14,677 bases of DNA from JAPLDA01 sp043783155 (GTDB taxonomy: Bacteria; Bacteroidota; Bacteroidia; AKYH767-A; 2013-40CM-41-45). The notes beneath the pieces are model-generated. The model did no database searches. It saw only the letters and a list, made by a program, of their open reading frames with translations, and had not been told where the DNA came from. Below are positions 7,026 through 14,597 of the stretch, piece by piece (position 1 is the stretch's first letter; the number at the start of each line of letters is the position of its first letter). Position numbers and translations under genes: made by a program. The stretch is taken from positions 1-14,677 of the forward strand of contig JAYVZS010000047.1 in NCBI GenBank assembly GCA_043783155.1, given 5' to 3'.

Positions 7026-8702
7026 TTATCTGACAAGTGAACGATACTTAATCCTATGCGGTGTTACATCACCCAATCGTTGTTTCTTATTTTCCTCGTA
7101 CTCCGAGAAGTTTCCGTCAAAGAAATAAACCTGTGAGTCGCCTTCGAATGCGAGGATGTGAGTAGCGATGCGATCGAGGAACCATCGATCATGGGAAATC
7201 ACCACTGCGCAACCGGCAAAATTCTCAAGCGCTTCTTCCAATGCGCGAAGTGTGTTGATATCAATATCATTTGTCGGCTCATCGAGCAGCAGCACATTCG
7301 CTCCCTGTTTCAATGTTATTGCAAGGTGAGCACGGTTTCGTTCTCCTCCTGATAACACTTCTAATTTTTTACTCTGATCAGTTCCGTTGAAATTAAATTT
7401 AGAAACATAAGCACGCGAGTTGATCGGTTTTCCGTTTACCATCATCGTATCCGTTCCGCCGGAAATAATTTCATACACCGTTTTGCCTGGAACCAGATCA
7501 TCGTGTGTCTGGTCCACATAACCGATCCGAACTGTTTCTCCGACTTTAAATTCACCGCTGTCGGGCTTCTCCTGTGCCATGATCATTTTAAACAACGTAG
7601 TTTTGCCGGCGCCGTTTGGTCCGATCACGCCGACAATTCCTGCTGGTGGTAATGAGAAACTCAGGTTTTCAAACAACAGTTTATCACCGTAAGCTTTTGA
7701 AATATTGTTCGCCTCGATCACCACTCCGCCTAATCTTGGTCCGGGCGGAATGAAAAGTTCGAGTTTGTCTTCTCGTTCTTTCACGTCTTCGCTCATCATT
7801 TTATCGTATTGCGAAATACGCGCTTTCGATTTAGCATGGCGTCCTTTTGGTGACAGGCGCACCCATTCCAACTCACGCTGCAATGTTTTCTGACGTTTGC
7901 TTTCCGTTTTTTCTTCCTGTGCCAAACGATTCGACTTTTGTTCCAGCCAGGAAGAATAATTTCCTTTCCATGGAATTCCTTCGCCGCGGTCGAGTTCAAG
8001 AATCCATCCCGCTACATTGTCGAGGAAGTAACGATCGTGGGTAACGGCGATTACAGTTCCGCTGTATTGTTGCAAATGTTGTTCAAGCCATAACACCGAT
8101 TCAGCATCAAGGTGATTCGTTGGCTCATCGAGCAATAAAATATCGGGTTCCTGCAAAAGCAGTCTGCACAAAGCGATTCTTCTTTTTTCTCCGCCCGAAA
8201 GGTTGGCAACTTTTGCATCGGCTTCCGGACAACGCAATGCATCCATGGCGATGTCGAGTTTGGTATCGAGTTCCCACCCGTGGTGCGCTTCAATTTCATC
8301 CTGCACTTTTCCCTGGCGTTCGATAAGTTTGTTCATCGCGTCGTCGCTCATCGGCTCACCGAATTTGTTGTTGATCTCTTCATATTCTTTGAGAAGATCA
8401 ACGACATTCTGCACGCCTTCCATCACAACTTCCTTAGCGGTTTTGTTCGGATCGAGATCGGGCTCCTGGGATAAGTACCCGACTGTATAACCCGGAGAAA
8501 AAACAACTTCTCCCTGAAATGACTTTTCAAGTCCGGCGATGATTTTCAACAACGTTGATTTTCCTGAACCATTTAATCCGAGGATGCCGATTTTGGCACC
8601 GTAATAAAACGACAGGTAAATATCCTTCAATACCTGTTTTTGTGGCGGGTAAATCTTACTCACGCCCACCATACTGAATATTATCTTTTTATCGTCAGCC
8701 AT
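7026..8702 (-). CDS. ettA: Energy-dependent translational throttle protein EttA (ABC-F)
   Basis: A soluble ABC-F ATPase of 558 residues, nearly the length of E. coli EttA (555). EttA binds the ribosomal E site and couples entry into elongation to the ATP/ADP state. Cassette 1 has Walker A GLNGSGKST (42-50), signature LSGGE (168-172), Walker B LLLDEP (189-194, catalytic Glu193) and THDR (221-224). The linker/P-site-contacting region is about 240-325. Cassette 2 has Walker A GPNGAGKTT (361-369), LSGGE (450-454), Walker B LLLDEP (471-476, Glu475) and SHDR (503-506). The stretches AGWILELDRGEGIPWKGNYS and LFIPPGPRLG are characteristic of EttA rather than Uup or antibiotic-resistance ABC-F proteins. 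No membrane segment is seen. It heads the apparent ettA-hisS-hutH run and is transcribed away from the protease gene. No clear -7 box was found in its upstream repeat-rich DNA. Confidence 0.95.
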   Translation of the reverse strand: MADDKKIIFSMVGVSKIYPPQKQVLKDIYLSFYYGAKIGILGLNGSGKSTLLKIIAGLEKSFQGEVVFSPGYTVGYLSQEPDLDPNKTAKEVVMEGVQNVVDLLKEYEEINNKFGEPMSDDAMNKLIERQGKVQDEIEAHHGWELDTKLDIAMDALRCPEADAKVANLSGGEKRRIALCRLLLQEPDILLLDEPTNHLDAESVLWLEQHLQQYSGTVIAVTHDRYFLDNVAGWILELDRGEGIPWKGNYSSWLEQKSNRLAQEEKTESKRQKTLQRELEWVRLSPKGRHAKSKARISQYDKMMSEDVKEREDKLELFIPPGPRLGGVVIEANNISKAYGDKLLFENLSFSLPPAGIVGVIGPNGAGKTTLFKMIMAQEKPDSGEFKVGETVRIGYVDQTHDDLVPGKTVYEIISGGTDTMMVNGKPINSRAYVSKFNFNGTDQSKKLEVLSGGERNRAHLAITLKQGANVLLLDEPTNDIDINTLRALEEALENFAGCAVVISHDRWFLDRIATHILAFEGDSQVYFFDGNFSEYEENKKQRLGDVTPHRIKYRSLVR

Positions 8703-8951
8703 TTTTCTTTACTGTTTACTATTTTTTGTTTACTGTTTACTACCAACTGTTAATTGTTGCCGGAGTAAACTGTAAACCGGAAACCATTAATGTTTTGCGT
8801 GCGAATGTCGCTAAAATTGTTCAATAAAATAAACAGGCGCAAAAGGCTGAATACCATGGAAAACTTCCTGCTGAACGCAACAAAAGAGGGTGGTTTTAAG
8901 TATCACTTTTGTGAATCATATTTAATTCAGATCTCCAAAATCATTTACCTG
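8703..8951. other. Divergent intergenic region between ettA and the protease gene
   Basis: These 249 bases must hold the promoters of two divergent genes. The first 80 bases are a repeat array. The rest (8790-8951) is open in frame with the protease but has no family-like sequence and is not taken as coding. No exact TAnnTTTG box was found on either strand. Confidence 0.5.
8708..8784. repeat. Eleven-unit 7-base array with inverted end
   Basis: Cut from 8708 in steps of seven, the sequence reads TTTACTG, TTTACTA, TTTTTTG, TTTACTG, TTTACTA, CCAACTG, TTAATTG, TTGCCGG, AGTAAAC, TGTAAAC, CGGAAAC. The last units are reverse complements of the first type: 8728-8741 pairs with 8764-8777 at 13 of 14 positions. 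It lies six bases upstream of the ettA start codon, so it is probably within the ettA leader or promoter. Confidence 0.75.
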
Positions 8952-11123
8952 ATGAAACGAATTAGTACGTTGCTGTTTACGCTTGCTGTTTTTTCAACTT
9001 CACTTTTCTCTCAATCACTTTCCAAATTCAATTTTGCATTGACGCGGATGATGAAAAAAGAAGCGTTACAGAACAAGGAGATTGCTGTTTTAGTGAGAGG
9101 AAACATACAGGAAATCAAACAGAAGACGGAAGAATTAGGAGGCGTTTTCAAATATTCAGCGGGCGATATCGCGGCGATCCGGCTTCCATTGAACAAAGTG
9201 AAAGAGATCGCTAACCTGAAATCAGTGCAAAGAATGGAATCGAGTGATCAGAAACTTCAGTTGATGAATGACCGGATGGTGGTTATGAATCATGTGCTGC
9301 CGGTTCAACAGGGATTTAATCTACCGCAAGGGTACGACGGAACACATGTGGTGATGGGTATCATTGACGAAGGAATTGATTTCACGCATCCTGATTTTAG
9401 GGACATGAACGGTAACACGCGAATAAAATCGGTGTGGGATCAGCGTTTCGGTCCGACGTCTCTTTCTCCTCAGCCATACGGTTATGGTAAACAGTGGATC
9501 GGAAGCCAGATTGATACATCAACTACTTTCACCGACGGACAATTCAGTCATGGTTCTCACGTTGCAGGAACTGCCTGCGGAAACGGACTCGCCGTCAACA
9601 ATTACAAAGGCGTTGCATCGAATGCAGACATCGTAGTTGTTAAAATGGATATCGTAAATCAAACCGATGATAATTTTATGACGGCTCTCGTTGATGCTGT
9701 AAATTATATCTTCAGTGAAGCTGCCGTTCTTCAGGAGCCGGCTGTAATCAACATAAGTCTTGGAACTTATTTCGGATCTCATGACGGGAAGGACATGCAA
9801 TCTCTTTTAATTAATAACTTACTTGACACAATAGGACGATCCGTTGTATGTGCCGCCGGAAATGCAGGAGCTGCACCGATTCATATCGGTTACGACGTAA
9901 CGGGCGACACTTCTTTCACCTGGATGCAGGCACCTTATTCTCCTTTAACAAACAACCAGATTTACATGGAACTTTGGGGCGACAGTGCAAGTTTTACCAA
10001 TGTTCAGTTTGCTTTGGGAATTGACCGTGTTCTTCCTGATTTTTCTTACCTCGCAGAAATTCCTTTCAGTACCATCCAGACGAATCTCGGCCCCTCCAAT
10101 ACATATACGCTTACTTCGGGAGGAAATAGGTTGGGTGTAATTGAAACTCAGGGAGAATATATCAATGGTTCGTATAAGATGATGTTTCTGATTGAACCTG
10201 ATTCTGCCAATATTAATTATCGATGGAGACTGATGACAAAAGGAAGCGGTCATCTCGACGGATGGTGTTTCGATATGGTGGCAGATAATTTACCTGACTC
10301 AACTGTATTTCCCTTCGTTACAAAATATAAGTACCCCGATTTGAATCAGAATATTGCCAGCGGTTTTACCTGCAGCGATCATGTGATTACGGTAGGGAGT
10401 TACGTGAATAGAAATTCTTATTCGAATGTTCAGTTTAGCCAGACAACTGATTCAACATTAATTCCTGGCAAGCTGTCAATTTCTTCAAGTCATGGTCCTA
10501 CCCGTGATGGAAGAATAAAACCAGACATCAATGCAACCGGAGAATGGGTTTTATCATGCGGGTCGTATCAATTCCTGACCCAGGAAATTGCAAATGAACC
10601 GTGGAAAGTTGCAGCCGGAGGAAAACATTTCAGAAGTACAGGAACTTCCATGTCATCGCCCGTAGTAGCGGGTATTGCAGCGTTGTATTTACAGAAGAAT
10701 CCGACAGCTACTTATGCGGATGTGAAAAACGCGATTCTTAGCTGTGCTGATAACGATGCTTTCACCGGCAATTCTTTACCGAATAATCATTGGGGATATG
10801 GAAAAGTAAATGCGTATTCTGTGATTCATGGTTGTGGAGTCGGGATCAATGATCCTGACATGAGTGGAGTTGAACTTAAGAATTACCCGAATCCTTTTAC
10901 AGATGAGACCGCTATTCAATACGATTTTTCCGGTCTTTCAAAATACAGGAAAGCCGAACTGAAAGTGCGTGATGTACTCGGTCATGATGTATTAAGTTTT
11001 TCTTTGAATGACAGAAGCAATACGCTGGTTCTGTCGAAAGACAAACTTGAAAGCGGAGTCTATTTTTATTCCGTTGTGATTGACGGAAAGATTCTCAGGA
11101 CAAATAAACTGGTGGTTCTGTAG
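8952..11123 (+). CDS. Secreted S8 (subtilisin-like) serine protease with T9SS sorting domain
   Basis: An exported endopeptidase of 723 residues. ATG at 8952 is chosen because it opens directly on a signal peptide (MKRISTLLFTLAVFSTSLFSQ); upstream in-frame ATGs would add 54 unlikely residues. A propeptide-like region follows (about 25-105: VRGNIQEIKQKTEELGG, IAAIRLPLNKVKEIANL). The catalytic triad is visible: Asp139 in GIIDEGID, His200 in SHGSHVAGT and Ser566 in GTSMSSPVVAG. The oxyanion Asn304 is in CAAGNAG. A long insertion (about 310-460) between the oxyanion Asn and the catalytic Ser is probably a beta-rich domain. The tail is a classic type A sorting domain starting NYPNPF (about 644) and ending in KLVVL, so export by T9SS to the surface or medium is expected. 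The substrate cannot be told. It is monocistronic and divergent from ettA. Confidence 0.93.
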   Translation: MKRISTLLFTLAVFSTSLFSQSLSKFNFALTRMMKKEALQNKEIAVLVRGNIQEIKQKTEELGGVFKYSAGDIAAIRLPLNKVKEIANLKSVQRMESSDQKLQLMNDRMVVMNHVLPVQQGFNLPQGYDGTHVVMGIIDEGIDFTHPDFRDMNGNTRIKSVWDQRFGPTSLSPQPYGYGKQWIGSQIDTSTTFTDGQFSHGSHVAGTACGNGLAVNNYKGVASNADIVVVKMDIVNQTDDNFMTALVDAVNYIFSEAAVLQEPAVINISLGTYFGSHDGKDMQSLLINNLLDTIGRSVVCAAGNAGAAPIHIGYDVTGDTSFTWMQAPYSPLTNNQIYMELWGDSASFTNVQFALGIDRVLPDFSYLAEIPFSTIQTNLGPSNTYTLTSGGNRLGVIETQGEYINGSYKMMFLIEPDSANINYRWRLMTKGSGHLDGWCFDMVADNLPDSTVFPFVTKYKYPDLNQNIASGFTCSDHVITVGSYVNRNSYSNVQFSQTTDSTLIPGKLSISSSHGPTRDGRIKPDINATGEWVLSCGSYQFLTQEIANEPWKVAAGGKHFRSTGTSMSSPVVAGIAALYLQKNPTATYADVKNAILSCADNDAFTGNSLPNNHWGYGKVNAYSVIHGCGVGINDPDMSGVELKNYPNPFTDETAIQYDFSGLSKYRKAELKVRDVLGHDVLSFSLNDRSNTLVLSKDKLESGVYFYSVVIDGKILRTNKLVVL

Positions 11124-11205
11124 ATAGAATGGATCAACTGACAAGGATCAATTTATCAACCGGTAGTTAAGCTTACTTCAATCTTGAATTATTTTTTTGA
11201 AAATT

Positions 11206-11217
11206 AATTGATCAATT
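11206..11217. repeat. 12-bp perfect palindrome
   Basis: AATTGATCAATT is a perfect palindrome 83 bases after the protease stop, amid several GATCAA motifs. It could be a regulator site for the following gene or part of a weak 3' structure. AT-richness makes chance plausible. Confidence 0.3.
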
Positions 11218-11281
11218 GGTTGTTGGAATTTGATCATTCGATGTAGCTTTGTATTTTGTAAAGCAGTGAGTAATTGGCTCA

Positions 11282-11321
11282 GAGTTCGGAGACATTAACA
11301 CGGGTCTGTTTCTCCAAACTC
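11282..11321. repeat. Hairpin carrying the GGAGTTC-type repeat
   Basis: GAGTTCGGAGA (11282-11292) pairs with 11311-11321 over 11 bases with one mismatch. Its left arm continues into GAGTTCGGAGACA, identical over 13 bases to part of the array inside hisS (6108-6120). It lies just upstream of the putative promoter of the prenyltransferase gene. Confidence 0.6.
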
Positions 11322-11334
11322 AAAGACTTATAAC

Positions 11335-11343
11335 TACTTTTGC
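11335..11343 (+). promoter_or_regulatory. Putative -7 box of the prenyltransferase gene
   Basis: TACTTTTGC matches TAnnTTTG plus the frequent following C. No TTG is found 17-23 bases upstream. The box ends five bases before the GTG start, so the transcript would be leaderless or nearly so. The identical nonamer precedes the lipoprotein gene on the other strand. Confidence 0.4.
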
Positions 11344-11347
11344 ATCA

Positions 11348-12211
11348 GTGGTTCAACACGTCAAAAAATATTTATCGCTTGTCGCGTTCAGTCATACTGT
11401 ATTCGCTGTGCCCTTCGCCGTGATTGGTTTCTTTCTTGGAGTGCGCCAGGTCCGGTTTCCGTTTGATGCCTTCTTGTTTCTGAAAATAATTTTGTGCATG
11501 GTGTTCGCGCGTACGTCTGCCATGGCTTTCAATCGTTATGCCGACCGGTTTATTGACGGGAAGAATGAACGGACGAAAAACCGGGAGATACCATCGGGAA
11601 CAATTGCTCCTTCGGCTGCGCTCATGCTTGTTGTCATCAGTTCACTCCTGTTTATTTTAACGACATATTCTATTAACCGGCTTTGTTTTTATTTGTCACC
11701 TGTTGCCTTACTGGTAGTGCTTGGTTATTCATTCACAAAAAGATTTACATGGTTGTGTCATTTTATACTGGGCATTGGTCTTTCGTTAGCGCCGATTGGC
11801 GCTTACTTAGCTGTGACCGGTAAGTTTGACTGGCTGCCGTTATTTTTTTCTTTCATAGTGATTTGTTGGGTAAGCGGCTTCGACATCATTTATGCTTTGC
11901 AGGATGAAGAGTTCGATAAAGAAAATCAATTGTACTCACTGCCATCATTTCTTGGGAAGAAAAAAGCATTGCAACTGTCATCGCTGTTGCACGTCGTATC
12001 CGCTTCATTTATTATCGCGGCAGGTTTTTACGGAGGGTTTAGTTTTATTTACTGGATTGGGGCAACTGTTTTTGTTTCACTTCTCATTTATCAGCACACT
12101 CTTGTGAAGCCGGACGATCTGACCAAAGTGAACCGTGCCTTTTTCACAACGAATGGAATTGCAAGTATTGTGTTTGCATGTTTTGTTGTTGCAGAAATGC
12201 TTAGTCGGTAA
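11348..12211 (+). CDS. UbiA-family prenyltransferase (MqnP/4-hydroxybenzoate type)
   Basis: An integral membrane protein of 287 residues with about eight or nine hydrophobic segments. It transfers a polyprenyl chain from polyprenyl diphosphate to an aromatic acceptor. The first Asp-rich motif is NRYADRFID (62-70), followed by KNERTKNREIPSG. The second is DIIYALQDEEFD (179-190). Both bind the Mg-diphosphate. This motif set resembles the '4-hydroxybenzoate polyprenyltransferase-like' group that includes MqnP of the futalosine menaquinone pathway. Since Bacteroidota make menaquinone, MqnP is the likeliest role, but no other mqn gene is in the window and the acceptor is not proven. The start is GTG at 11348: KKYLSLVAFSHTVFAVPFA is the expected N-terminus and no ATG occurs before residue 51. 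It converges on the next gene across a strong terminator. Confidence 0.9.
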   Translation: MVQHVKKYLSLVAFSHTVFAVPFAVIGFFLGVRQVRFPFDAFLFLKIILCMVFARTSAMAFNRYADRFIDGKNERTKNREIPSGTIAPSAALMLVVISSLLFILTTYSINRLCFYLSPVALLVVLGYSFTKRFTWLCHFILGIGLSLAPIGAYLAVTGKFDWLPLFFSFIVICWVSGFDIIYALQDEEFDKENQLYSLPSFLGKKKALQLSSLLHVVSASFIIAAGFYGGFSFIYWIGATVFVSLLIYQHTLVKPDDLTKVNRAFFTTNGIASIVFACFVVAEMLSR

Positions 12212-12232
12212 TTTAATTCCGATTCTCCGGGC

Positions 12233-12270
12233 AAAAAAAAAGTCCCGGAACTTCCGGGACTTTCTTTTAA
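12233..12270. terminator. Bidirectional intrinsic terminator
   Basis: An 11-bp perfect stem (12239-12249/12253-12263, AAAGTCCCGGA) has a 3-base loop. It is flanked by an A-tract on the left (12233-12241) and a T-rich stretch on the right (12261-12268). It serves as a rho-independent terminator for the plus-strand prenyltransferase gene ending at 12211 and for the minus-strand lipoprotein gene ending at 12283. Confidence 0.92.
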
Positions 12271-12282
12271 AAAAGAAAAAAA

Positions 12283-12894
12283 TTATTTCTTCATGGTACC
12301 TTTAGAAGGCATCATTTTAGTTGGAGTAGCCATGGTAGATGTCATTGACTTAGACATTTCATCACAAGAAGCCATGTTTTTATCCCAAGACTCTTTTGTA
12401 GAGTTGTAAGCAGTATTCCAGTTGTCAACTTTTTGTTGAGACTCAGTCATTTTAGTTTTCCAGTCTGCAAGGCCTTTAACAGCATCTTCAGAACTCACTT
12501 CACCTTTAGCGACTTTCGCTTGCCACTCAGAGAATGATTTTGTATTTTCTTCCCATGAAGTTTTCCATGAATTCCAGTCATTCGTCATGGATTCAAAGTT
12601 TGCTGCATTTTCAGTAGCAGTCTTGGTCATATCCTGCATCTTCGTTTTCATGCCTTCGTCTTTTGAAGATGCCATGCTCGCCATCATTTCAGTTTGCTTA
12701 GTTGCAAATTCTTTCGCATGCTGTGTAGTTTCTGTCAATTGCTTGCTCCAGTTGGTAGCTTTTTCTCCCAATGCTGACCAGTCGGTACCGAATTGGTTGA
12801 TGTCTGCCATCGTCTTCTCATCAATTTTTTTGTTGCAAGCCGCGAATGTCATTGCACCGGCTACTACAACCGCTAATAATGCTTTTGTTTTCAT
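12283..12894 (-). CDS. Trp-rich, helical putative lipoprotein of unknown function
   Basis: A 203-residue protein of no recognised family. The N-terminus is a lipoprotein-type signal (KTKALLAVVVAGAMTFAAC) with Cys20 as the likely lipidated residue; Phe at -3 makes the lipobox slightly unusual. The rest is predicted almost wholly helical, rich in Lys, Glu, Thr and Met, and has about nine Trp in spaced positions (NDWNSWKTSWEE, EWQAKVAKG, LADWKTKM, NWNTAYN). This suggests an amphipathic coiled-coil or helical bundle. The tail is a Met/Lys/Pro/Thr low-complexity stretch. A -7 box and an A-rich leader precede it and a strong terminator follows, the signs of a well-expressed monocistronic gene. An envelope-anchored structural or stress protein is inferred only from architecture. 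Confidence 0.88.
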   Translation of the reverse strand: MKTKALLAVVVAGAMTFAACNKKIDEKTMADINQFGTDWSALGEKATNWSKQLTETTQHAKEFATKQTEMMASMASSKDEGMKTKMQDMTKTATENAANFESMTNDWNSWKTSWEENTKSFSEWQAKVAKGEVSSEDAVKGLADWKTKMTESQQKVDNWNTAYNSTKESWDKNMASCDEMSKSMTSTMATPTKMMPSKGTMKK

Positions 12895-12949
12895 TGTTTT
12901 CTTTTTTTTGGTTTAGTTTGAATTTATACTTGTTTGTTAGTTTTATGCT

Positions 12950-12958
12950 GCAAAAGTA
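12950..12958 (-). promoter_or_regulatory. -7 box of the lipoprotein gene
   Basis: On the minus strand TACTTTTGC matches TAnnTTTG exactly. It would give a leader of about 50 bases ending in the A-rich stretch that Bacteroidota use in place of a Shine-Dalgarno. No matching TTG was found at the usual spacing. The box sits inside a small ATGCT/AGCAT inverted repeat (12945-12949/12958-12962), and a 9-base direct repeat AATTTGTTA (12976-12984, 12991-12999) lies just upstream. Confidence 0.5.
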
Positions 12959-13014
12959 GCATAATTTCAAAAGAGAATTTGTTAGAATTCAATTTGTTAT
13001 TGACAATCATCGGT

Positions 13015-13623
13015 TCATTTCTCCTTTGGATCCGGAAAAATGTTCCTGATGTATGCCAATGTACCTGAAGACGAAGAACTACTTGGGAACACTCCCTGAC
13101 TTGCTACTCTCACATCTTCAATGGAATAGAAGGCCTGCGGGTTGGTGTCATTAATAAGTCGTCGTACGTAGTCAATGTCTTTTCGTTTGATAATTGTGAA
13201 AATAATTTTTACCGGTCCTTTTGCACCGTGACCGTCAATTATTGTTACACCGAAGTTCGCCCGCTGCAGCATGTCTATCAATGGTTGAGCATTCTGATTG
13301 ATGATGATCCGTAACACCTGCATGCCAATAGCCAACCGTTTTTCGACAATCAATCCGATGTATGTTCCCATGGCAAAGCCGCCCGCAAACGCAATGAAAC
13401 AAATCGGGTTATCAAGATGTTGCATAATTTGTTTGATCGAAAGCAACCAAATGGAAACTTCAAAAAAACCGAGAAACGGGACAATATTTCTCAGGCCTTT
13501 TGAAATGAAAACATTTCGCAGCGTTCCCAATGTTACATCGCTCATGCGAGCCAGGAAAATAAGAAGTGGGAGTAGTACCCATCGGAAAATTTCAGAATCT
13601 AAAAAACCGGATGATATAGTCAT
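13015..13623 (-). CDS. UPF0316/DUF2179-type membrane protein
   Basis: A 202-residue membrane protein resembling the UPF0316 family (N-terminal DUF5698, C-terminal DUF2179), whose biochemical role is unknown. Three membrane segments are visible (about 13-33, 45-66 and 73-93). The conserved stretch ARMSDVTLGTLRNVFISKG (25-43) lies between the first two. From about residue 95 it is soluble: LRIIINQNAQPLIDMLQRANFGVTIIDGHGAKGPVKIIFTIIKRKDI matches the DUF2179 fold, which also closes YitT-type proteins. A run of six serines precedes the C-terminus. Its ATG overlaps the TGA of the sirtuin gene by four bases (13620-13623), so translation is probably coupled. Transport, sensing or an envelope role are all possible. 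Confidence 0.85.
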   Translation of the reverse strand: MTISSGFLDSEIFRWVLLPLLIFLARMSDVTLGTLRNVFISKGLRNIVPFLGFFEVSIWLLSIKQIMQHLDNPICFIAFAGGFAMGTYIGLIVEKRLAIGMQVLRIIINQNAQPLIDMLQRANFGVTIIDGHGAKGPVKIIFTIIKRKDIDYVRRLINDTNPQAFYSIEDVRVASQGVFPSSSSSSGTLAYIRNIFPDPKEK

Positions 13624-14327
13624 GTTTTTTGTTGAATTAATTTTTTAACCAATGCCGGCACTCCTGTTCCGGCTTTTTCATTGATGATGGTATATTGATC
13701 CGTCCTGTTTTCTGCTGCCATTGGATCAATGAAATATTTTTCTGAATCAGCGGGAGCATAATCAATTAATCCTGCCGCCGGATAAACCAGTAACGATGTT
13801 CCGATCACGATGAAGATCTCCGCAAATGAAATCAGATGCGCGGCTCTGTTCAGTTCGGGAACCATTTCGCCAAACCACACAATGTGCGGACGAAGTTGCG
13901 ATCCTTTCTCACATTTTTCTCCTTCCTTTATTTCCCAGCCATCCACATTATACACAAGACTTACATCCACGCTGCTTCTCGCCTTTCGTATTTCACCGTG
14001 GAGGTGTAACACGTTTGATGAACCGGCGCGTTCGTGCAAATCATCAATGTTTTGTGTGATGATTTGTACATCGTAATTGTGTTCAAGTTTTGCAAGCGCA
14101 ACATGAGCTGCATTCGGCTTTGCTTCGAGCACCTGTTTCCTGCGCATGTTGTAAAACTCCTGTACCAACGGGCGATTGCGAAGCCATGCCTGTGGAGTTG
14201 CGACATCTTCAATGTTGTAATTCTCCCACAAACCATCGCTGTCGCGGAATGTTTTCAATCCGCTTTCAGCACTGATTCCGGAACCGGTGAATACAACAAT
14301 TTTTTTCATTCCTAATTTATTAATCAT
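13620..14327 (-). CDS. cobB: NAD-dependent protein deacylase (class III sirtuin, CobB type)
   Basis: A Sir2-family enzyme of 235 residues that uses NAD+ to remove acyl groups from lysine, giving nicotinamide and O-acyl-ADP-ribose. Visible motifs are the NAD-binding GSGISAESG (15-23), TFRD (26-29), QNIDDLH (92-98), catalytic His110 in LHLHGE and GTSLLVYPAAG (176-186). Tyr59-x-x-Arg62 is the acyl-pocket signature of class III sirtuins that prefer succinyl or malonyl lysine. The zinc module lacks its cysteines: only one Cys remains (KCEKG, about 139) where four are usual. I believe this loss also occurs in related Bacteroidota enzymes. The start is ambiguous: ATG 14327 (MINKLGMKK) and ATG 14309 (MKKIVVFTGSG) lie in an 18-base tandem duplication. 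Start 14309 fits the family best. It heads an operon with the overlapping DUF2179 gene. Confidence 0.93.
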   Translation of the reverse strand: MINKLGMKKIVVFTGSGISAESGLKTFRDSDGLWENYNIEDVATPQAWLRNRPLVQEFYNMRRKQVLEAKPNAAHVALAKLEHNYDVQIITQNIDDLHERAGSSNVLHLHGEIRKARSSVDVSLVYNVDGWEIKEGEKCEKGSQLRPHIVWFGEMVPELNRAAHLISFAEIFIVIGTSLLVYPAAGLIDYAPADSEKYFIDPMAAENRTDQYTIINEKAGTGVPALVKKLIQQKT

Positions 14328-14337
14328 TCCTAATTTA
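14306..14337. repeat. 18-base tandem duplication across the sirtuin start
   Basis: The 14 bases TCATTCCTAATTTA occur at 14306-14319 and again at 14324-14337, offset by 18. Each copy carries a start codon preceded by TTAGGA on the minus strand. The offset is six codons, so both starts are in frame. Confidence 0.8.
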
Positions 14338-14505
14338 GTTCGGTGTCTTGCTCTATCAGATTTTTTTCTTCGAACCTTGAACTAATTACTTTCTGCTTAA
14401 TAATGTAAAGTTCAACGAAAATCGTCTTGAAATAATTGAAGGAGGGATTAAAATATCAACAAGCCGGTATGGATGATGTCAGCAACCTTTATTTTTTTAG
14501 TTCAT

Positions 14506-14570
14506 GCAAAGGAGCAGAGGCCGCTGAGAAGATATGATTCAAATAATCTTTGCGATCATTGCGTCTTTGC
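14506..14570. repeat. Degenerate inverted repeat of CTTTGCG-type units
   Basis: The right half (14546-14570) carries CTTTGCG, CATTGCG and CTTTGC spaced 8-9 bases. The left half (14506-14533) is a decayed reverse complement (GCAAAG, GCAGAG, GCTGAG). The unit length and mirrored design resemble the repeat at 5503-5574. Confidence 0.55.
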
Positions 14571-14597
14571 GATAAACAACTTTGAATCAATGAGACT

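Noticed and set aside
8790..8951. 54-residue N-terminal extension of the protease
   Set aside because: The signal peptide begins at ATG 8952, and an upstream extension would bury it.
11171..11199. Terminator after the protease gene (TTCA/TGAA followed by a T-run)
   Set aside because: A four-base AT stem is too weak to support the call despite the seven T.
12587..12916. A 109-codon hydrophobic plus-strand frame opposite the lipoprotein gene
   Set aside because: Its hydrophobicity comes from reading the Lys/Glu-rich gene in reverse; it has no upstream signals, and the minus-strand gene has a promoter and terminator.
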